Assembly (NCBI GenBank): GCA_022457155.1
Contig: JAJGOT010000339.1
Coordinates: forward strand, 621,501-685,500
Length of the DNA stretch: 64,000 bases
Direction of reading: 5' to 3'
Source of the DNA: Cladopsammia gracilis
Taxonomy: Eukaryota; Cnidaria; Anthozoa; Scleractinia; Dendrophylliidae
Shown here: positions 51,901 to 60,200 of the stretch, in pieces
Numbering within the stretch: position 1 is the first letter of the stretch
Layout of the letters: each line of letters begins with the position of its first letter
Notes under the pieces: model-generated
Told to the model about the DNA's origin: nothing
The model's database searches: none
What the model saw: the letters and a program-made list of their open reading frames with translations, nothing else
Program-made: the position numbers and the translations under genes

Positions 51901-54900
51901 GAGCCCATGAATTTCTTAGAATCGATGAATTCAGCTTTGTCTCTAAATTCTTTGATTGTTTGTTTCAGTTTATCCATGTTTAACTTTTTCAAATTATTTA
52001 CCAGACTCTCCAGGGAAGAACCCATGAATTTCATAGAATCGATGAATCTCACTTCATGAGTGATGTTGACCGTTTTACCCTTTTTGTTAATATATTCTCC
52101 AAGCTTGATCGCCTTTGAGAAGGATATATATTTTTCCTCATTGTTGGGGATGCATTTAATATCCCCAGGTATTTTGCCAAGATTTTTAATGAAGAGATGA
52201 GAATCATATCCCTCAAGATTATGAAAAATGACTGGGGTGAACTTTGGTTTCCGAAACTGCAGATTGCAACCGTTATGGGCTGCGCCACGATATTTTCCTG
52301 TGAAGTGGCAATGATCCCGCACCTTTTTATCAGATTCTTCGCCAAATTCTTCGTCAAATTCTCCCTGACATATCCAACAAACTGTGGTTGCTTCATATTC
52401 TTTCTTATCTTCCTTGGTGAAAATTATCTTCTTTCTGAAGTCAAATTTCTTGTGAATATGTTTAATTGTTTCAATTAACTTCTCCACAAATATTTGTGCA
52501 ACGTCATCATCCGCTGTTTTTACCCGAAAGAGCACTGGAGGGAAATTCAAATCAACCCCATCCATGCCAACAACCTTGAAACAAAAACCACATGGCGTGT
52601 GTTTTTGAAATTTATTTGTGAAACTGAGATTATTCCCTGGGGAACAACCACTGATCGATTCAGTGCATGCTTCAAAATCAGCGTAAATCACAAATGGAAC
52701 TTTGATAGATCTGTTGTGGTTTTTAAATTGCAAAATCTCTCCCTTTGCGGGCATTTCGACTTTTATCGCTTCAGTTCTGCAACACAATTCTTCATGCTTA
52801 GCTAGATGCGCTTCGTCATAAAAATGATTGAGACAATGCAGGCAAAAAAGTTTGCGACCGACATGATGATTAACTTGAGCTGAGAGAAGGCGACTCAGGC
52901 TGTTAACAACAGCATAATGTTGGATTTCATCTTTCTCAAAAAGCAGCAGGGTTATATGGCGTTGACGTTTTTTATGTTTTGAAATTCTCAAGGGATGAAC
53001 CACTGATTCATACCCGAGAACATTAACAGCAATGTCGCGATTATTTCTTTCAAAACGATCTATTTCCTCCAGGGGCGTTGGAAATGAAATTTTATCCCAA
53101 TTGACATCATCAGCTTGAGCTTTTAATTCTTTTGTAACTCTTTCAGGATGAATTTCACATGGAAAGAGTGCCCTTGTTACGGCCCATTTAAAGCATTGAT
53201 TATCAGTATTTTGCATATTAATGAGGGCCTTCTTCTTAGCAAGAAATGGCGGAAGAGAAATATATGTGCTCCCGCCGAGAGGTTTGAATTCAACCAGATG
53301 CAATTCCAAATGATTTACGCGAACAAATTGCCAATTCGAGCCTTTCAGTTGGAAAATGGCAATGCGTTCAAGAATGTCTACTAACATTTCATTTAAAAGA
53401 GCGGCGAGATCCGTCGCTGCGAGATTCAATTCTACTTCCGAATAGATTGGAGCATCGATCTCAATTATTTCCCCAGTTTGTAAATTCTGGCGTTTCATTC
53501 GGCAGGATAGAATCAGTTTGATTTTAGTGTCTCGATTAGCATTGAGAACAGTCAGAAGTTTATCAGAAACTCGTTGAAAATAACTTCCAGGGGTCAGTCC
53601 TTCCACACCGTCAAAGATGAATTGACGGGTAAAGTTTTCTAACGCCGAAGTACTTTCGTGAACTCCTATTGGTTGTTGATAACTGTCAACTTTGCGTTGA
53701 AAATCCGTGATCATATTAGCAGCCTTTTTCGCCAGAGTTTGTGGCGCGGCTTTTAACCAATTCCACCATGACCGGAAAGTATTGGAAATTGTTTTCAATA
53801 TACCAGGCTGCGGAGGAGGAGGTGGTTGAGTTTCTGGCGGTGTGGGTGAATCAATAGATGCAGTAATTAAACGTATTAAATCAGCCTTTTTTCTAGCGCG
53901 AGCGCGGCCAGGGATATATCTTTCCCTGGCAATTTGTCTTAGTTCCCTAATTGTCATGCGTTCCATTTTTCAGGAAAACATAAAATATTTTTTTATTTTA
54001 TGTTCTTCTTCCCCGCTCAACATAACAGATCAATAAAAAAGCAAAACCGCCACGCTTTCACATGTGGTAACTCTTTTACGCCCGCGTCTGCGCAAAACAC
54101 AAGAATGGTTAATTTTATGCAAGCAGGTGGAAAGTGTAAGCAGGTGTTTTGCTTTCTTTTGTTTGTGTGAATTTCACTCTCTGCGTTCATCCTTTCTCGC
54201 CAGTATTTCTACGCGAAAACAAAATCTCAAAACCCCGTGAAATTTTCGCGTAAACTCACAGAAAGCGAACGAAATGAACGAAGTGAAACGACTCGGTGAA
54301 ACCGCTTCAAATACAGGGTAAGTCGCTTTAAATATTGAGTTAATTTCAACGGTGGAGCGGTTCTTTTTCGGTAGTATAAAAAAGATTATTCACCGCCAAC
54401 ATCATCATTTCTTACGCTTTCCCAAACATAAACCCATGACACAAAAGCAAATAAGCTAAAAAACCACACAACCATTTTGAGAAATAAATTATTATTTCTG
54501 CTGATATTAACATGTAATGTAAAATTAACATCAACGAACCAAATTCACCCCGTGTTTCGAATAAGCTGAAAATATCATGACAATTTAAATTTATTTTTTT
54601 GAATTTGAATTGGCATAAATCATCGAACCAAATTTACCCTCGTCTTTCGCATAAGCTATGATATTATTTAGCTGTTACGATTGGCAGTCATTTTAGTTTA
54701 TTGCTTTGTGTCATGGGTTTATGTTTGGGTAAACGTAAGAAATGATGATGTTGGCGGTGAATAATCTTTTTTATACTACTACAACGACCGACGAGGCTTT
54801 TGAACCGCCAACGGCAGCGATGCGTTGCGTTGCCTTGATTGGTAGATTCGAATGGACTCGCATTCTTCAGATTCCTTTGGTCATGAATCTAGCACCGATC

Positions 54901-57185
54901 ATATTGAGAAAGCAGTTTTTCGGACCTCAGGATCGCTTTTCTCGAAAAATTCTGGAAGGATGAAGCTCATGCTCGCCACAAGTACGAAGAAATTTGTGCT
55001 CAATCGGATGCCGGCGTTTTCGAGGTGAGAAATGCGCTGGTTTAGCGTCAGATCGCGCTAGAAGTGGATAAGATAGGATAAACTTAGTATTCAGAGCAAA
55101 TCGCGGCCAAGTTATTTATGTTAACCCATGTTTCTTTTGAAACCGCCATTGAACGATATCACACAACACACACAAAGATCGGGTGGTTCGCCTGTGGTTA
55201 CATTCGAGCACTTGGCTTGTGTCATAACTTGTCACACAATGTTATCAAGGTCGCGTGACAAAGGTGGTTGGCCGCTTGAATGCGCGATGTAACGGATCTA
55301 CACATTTTCAAGCTAAAAAACTTTCTGCGGTCGCTTGGCGAGAAGCCCTTAAAAACGAATCTGAAACTCAAGTTATTCATATATTTCAACCTCTCACCGG
55401 TGAGTATTTCATGTATCGCAGTGAAATTTCTGGTTGTCGTTACTTTCTTTTTCAAATTATATCTACAGTATTTGCATGCCATGGTCAAGTTTAGGCCCCG
55501 TCCACACGTATCCGGATATTTTTGAATCCGCAACTTTTTTGTTACGGATTAGAAAATATTCGCGTCCACACGTAGCGTATTCGAATCGTATTTGCCCGAA
55601 TTCGCGTATACGTGTGGACGGAAGGCCAATCCGCAACAAAAAAGTTGCGGATTCAAAAATATCCGGATACGTGTGGACGGGGCCTTAGTTTCTGCCACAG
55701 GTGAATTTCAACAATATAAAATCGTGGATAAGAATAAACTTTGACTTCCTTTTTATTGTAGGAACGTTGAAAACCTTTAATACTCGTTACTGGAGCAGAG
55801 AATTTGGATCAAGTACTGATGTTGATGAAGATTTCTCCGAAACTGACATGGTAAAAGCCTCATCGTTGTTTTCTTTGTCGAGCCCGGTGTCGCCGCCATG
55901 AAGATTATTCAACTTGTTGCAACTTTTACATCTGTTCTCAAGCTAATTCTGACGCAGAAGTATTAAAGAAGCTCTCGACATTTATCTTGAAGAACTACAA
56001 TTGAATTCAAGCCTCAAAAGAAACATTTTGGAAGACCCGAAAAGTAATGCAAATGACCTTAATGGCACGACAAATAACTATGTAAACACACTGTCAATGG
56101 CTTATTATAATCTCTTCTTGCTTGCGATCCCGGTAGATACCCACACGTTTGAGCTGATAACTCGATAAAATAAGGTAAGAACTTTACTGTGACGTGGTTT
56201 TAAAAGCAAGTTTAGGCCGCAACGTTTGAGAAATTTTCCCTCGTTTTTGCCCTATTTTCAGTGTCTGAATATAGGCTTCAGAATGGGTTGTCTTTAAGTT
56301 GCCTCAGCTTGCTTAACATTTTATTGAAATTTTTGACACTTTGTCTGTGAACTACACAAGTTTAGCTTACAAACCTGACCTAAACAAAATTTCTTCAACT
56401 GCATTTGTTTCTACGTAGCGCGCCTCTCAAAAACCATCAATTTTAGTCTTCCGATCACCGTCGAAAAGGCCGACACGGCCTGAATTTGTTTTCTGCTTGT
56501 AGCAGGGCGAAAATAAAGAATTTAAAAAAAAAGAATTGTGTATCTCATACATATGTACCAAAGCCTTTTCACCAGCAAAAAATAAAGGGAAACTATTTTT
56601 GGTCGCGAAATCGAGCGGACCGCTTTTAGCGGGACTGCCACTTAAAATTCATTTTCAGAGTTTAGGTTGTTTACCTGCAGGCTTCAGAATACCATACACT
56701 TCTACCCTGAGAGCTTTGTGATTTTTATAATCAATTGGATGAAACCGGATGTACTTCGCTCTTGTGATTTCCACAAGACTGTGTTTTACGATGTCATCTT
56801 GTCCGTCATTAGCACTAAAATTCTGCAATAAAAAGGTTTTTACCAATTTAAAAAGAACAAATTTTCTTTGAAACTATTTGGTACCGAAACATTTAAATGG
56901 GCCATTTATTATGCGTATTCCGAAAAAATAATAATAGTTTAAACAGCCGCTATACGTTTTCCCCCGGTTCAGCTCTTAGCAATGATCCTCCATTTTGTAT
57001 TAGAGATTGCTTAGAAATGAAAATTAATTTTTTAACCAAGATTGCGAAACTTTAGCTGCATGTTTCAGCAAATTTAAGGGGGTAGCCGTCTTCTCCCTTA
57101 TCTTGGCCACAAAACAGAGCGCAAAGGGCCAAAAAAGTTTTCAGTCGACAACACTTTCATTTCAGGCCCCCCTCTTGTTCACTCG

Positions 57186-57222
<37 letters not shown>

Positions 57223-60200
57223 ACGAAGGAAAGAAAGTGAACAGTTTCCCTCCCAGTTTTCGTGTCAATTTTATCATTAGTTAATCTTCTTTAGCAATGC
57301 TTTTTTAATAGCAGAAACAGCTAGTATAAACGCAGAGCACACATTCATAAAAAGTATGGTAAGTAACTGGCTTACACTGTACATTTCATACGGAAGTATT
57401 TTTGTGGTATTTATCCTTTACTTTGTATGGAATTTTGCTTTAAAAATGAAATTTTATTCCTATTTTTGCAAAGAATGTCATATACCATGATGGCAGCAGG
57501 AAATGTAGAACGGGAATATTTCTAAGGAATATAACAAGGGAATTATTGAAGGGACTATAAACTCTACTCCTTCTACTCGTCTTTAAGGTCGTTATCTGTT
57601 ACTTTTTCTCTCTACCAGAGGGAGGATTAGGACATCTCTGTGGCCTGGGGATTTGGACCCCATGTAAAGGAGGGAGAGGTTTATGACTTCTCAGGGCCTG
57701 GGGATTAGGACCCCAGAGAGAGGATTAGGACATCTCTATGGCCTGGTGATTTGGACCCCATGTAAAGGAGGGAGAGGTTTATGACCTCTCATGGCCTGGG
57801 GATTAGAACCCCAGAGAGACGATTAGGATCTCTCAGTGGCCTGGGAATTTGGACTCAATGTAAAGGAGGGAGAGGATTAGGACCTTTCAGTAGACTGGGG
57901 AATAGGACCCCCTGACCTCAGAGAAATAGGTCCTCTCGTTGCAAAGCACCTGACCTGTGCGTTCTTATATGATTTCTCTTTCCATAGAACATTGCTAATT
58001 TTCAGTTAACCTGTATTGAGCTTTGTTTAAGTTTAATAAAGATGGTTTCGGGATGAAGTGCTCCCATACAGGTCACCCTTTACCCCATAGACTCTTATTC
58101 CGCTTAACTTGGGGGATTCAGCCCCTAAAGAGGATTATCACCTCTCCATACCCAGGGGGATTATCACCCTCTATAGAGAATTATCACCTCTCACTAAGTA
58201 GCATGGGGATTACCACCCCCTAGACCTCTCACTCAGTACCCTGGGGGATTATCACTCCCTTCAAGATTATCACCTCGGTCTGAGTCCCTTGGGGGAATTA
58301 GAGAAAAGTGACCTAATGTCCTCTGTTGGAGTACTTCATCCCTTACTCGTTTTCCCCACACTTTCTTGTTGAGTTGCTTAATTATTAGATTATAAAGGGG
58401 ATGTGGGTTGGGAACATTAATACCTTATCAACACCGTTTTCTTGGTAGGTAACCCAGTCTCTGTTGTTCAATGATAAAAGCAATTTGTACTTCGTTGTCC
58501 AACGATCATCGGATGGACTTCCTTGGGTAGCAACAGCGCAGATAAAGAATTCGTATTGCAGGTTGATTTGTAGGTAGTCATTAGCATCACCGTTAGCGCT
58601 GGGTGACCACGCACCATTCCCATTTAGCCGACCTTTACGCGCCTCACTTCCAGAAAGTGATGTTGAAGCTGAGAATCTGCTGTCTGGAAAAGCGTACCTG
58701 CTGGCTAGACCGAGTGCCTGGATTGGGCACGCTAAAATAATAGATTGATCAAGGAAAGTCAATAAAATGAAATAATGGATTGGCTTACTGGGTGAACAGC
58801 TAGCTGCCATGAATTATTATAATGCAGAACATAAAATGCCCCTCTTGAAAAGAATATTCGTTGTCGGAGAAGAATATTCTTTGCAGGAGAAGAATATTCT
58901 TTCAGCAACACGATAATTCTCATGAGCAGATCACAATTATATGAACATACAGCAGCTCTTCGTGACATATACAGACTACTATTGTGAACATACAGCAAAA
59001 TTTCTCTATTGGGGGTTCGCCGGACATTAAATGATAAGCAACTAAGCCAACGAGGTGCTTTAGCGTTAAGTCGGTTATAATCATATATCGGACAAGTCCG
59101 AGTAAAATAATAATGGCGTTTTGCTGAAAACCAATCACACAAAGGAACGGCGAAAGTCTCGAAAAATATTGCCGTGTCACAGTTTCTCTGTAAACCTGAA
59201 GAAAAATGTACAACGTTCGATCCACGCGATATACAGAAAAAAAAATAAGCACATTTTTTTTAAAAGGTCTTCTTATAATAAGCTAAGAAATATGGTATAC
59301 GTTCGGCGCTTCCTGGAAAAATGTTTCTTAACATTGTTTGAGGCGGGCTGGGACAGAAAGACCTCAACATTACGGACTGGCTGTCTTGTGCAAGTTTTAT
59401 CAAACTCAGTGAAGAAAAAAAAAACATTTTTTTAGGCTGAACTAGAACATAGAGTCGCTGTTTAGTTCTAAAGCTGTTGTTAAAGCAGGAAGGGGTTCAA
59501 AAGTCCTGATATCTAGTGCAGGTGCAGTGCAGGCGGCGTAGTGTAGGTTTTTAACGTTTATTTGTGTCCAAATGTATTAAGACTTACGTTTTGCAAGAAT
59601 GAGTGCCTTGATCATGAGTTCATTGTAATTCTACAGAGAGCTTTTCGCTTTCATTCATTCCGCCACGTTCCTGTTAAATTTTTTTCCACAATTCTGAAGT
59701 GAATTCTTTACAAACATGATGATTCTCTGCCATTTTATCACGGTGTTCTATTTCATTTCTATGTAGTCTGTTACTGTTTTTAAACAGGTTGATGAAAACT
59801 CTTTCTATAAAACTCTTGGTTCGTGAAATTTTCCCGGGCACGGTTAACTAAGTAATTGTAAACGCATTACAAACTTTCATCAACGTATACGCTTAAGTTT
59901 TTAGCACTTTCAAATAGACAAAAATTAAAATTGAGGGTCGATTTGTGTAGACATTTGCTTCCATGCCCGGGATTGAGAAATTGCCTTATCCGTTTATGTA
60001 AGAAAACGTAAAGTTTTAGATATTTCTCATCTTAACGCACGGTTTTGGAATGGTAGGAAGTCAAGTTGTTCACTCGCAATAAGGATTTAATTTGTTAATA
60101 TCAAGAGTTCTCCGGCTCCGGATTGCCACCCCCTATCTAACGGAGATTAATTTATGGCTCTGCTAGGAATCCGTGAACTCATACGAAATGGAGACCAAGA

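Larger units (their letters stand above)
34392..54780. mobile_element. Polinton/Maverick element, 20.4 kb
   Basis: Ends 5'-AGTAGTATAAAAAAGATTAT and its complement ...TATACTACT-3', with 6-bp ACAACG duplication. Carries every Polinton hallmark gene: pPolB (50217-53966), rve integrase (36320-37447), adenain-like protease (38295-38873), packaging ATPase (43168-43803), capsid protein (39657-40942) and penton-like protein (41337-42113). Known biology: large self-synthesising DNA transposons with virus-like capsid genes, replicated by a protein-primed polymerase and inserted by a retrovirus-like integrase. Two frameshifted genes, a frameshift at the polymerase tail and two premature stops argue that this copy is no longer autonomous. 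Confidence 0.96.
33615..56641. mobile_element. TTAA-flanked transposon with ~780-bp inverted repeats, split by the Polinton
   Basis: 33615-34391 is the reverse complement of about 55863-56641 with modest divergence; outer ends GTGGCAGTCCCGCTAAAA. Both ends abut TTAA (33611-33614, 56642-56645), the target duplication of piggyBac and Kolobok superfamilies. Without the Polinton the element would be about 2.6 kb. I did not recognise its transposase. Small exon-like ORFs lie at 55255-55400 and 55762-55901, the first followed by GTGAGT and the second preceded by TTTTATTGTAG. Confidence 0.82.

Noticed and set aside
54742..54963. 73-residue ORF at the right Polinton edge
   Set aside because: Crosses the terminal unit, the target duplication and the outer element, so it is chimeric.
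57617..57927. CRISPR-like array
   Set aside because: Contiguous minisatellite with no unique spacers.
57978..58300. Short ORF with proline-rich repeats near the minisatellite
   Set aside because: A translation of GGGGATTATCACC repeats in an intron.
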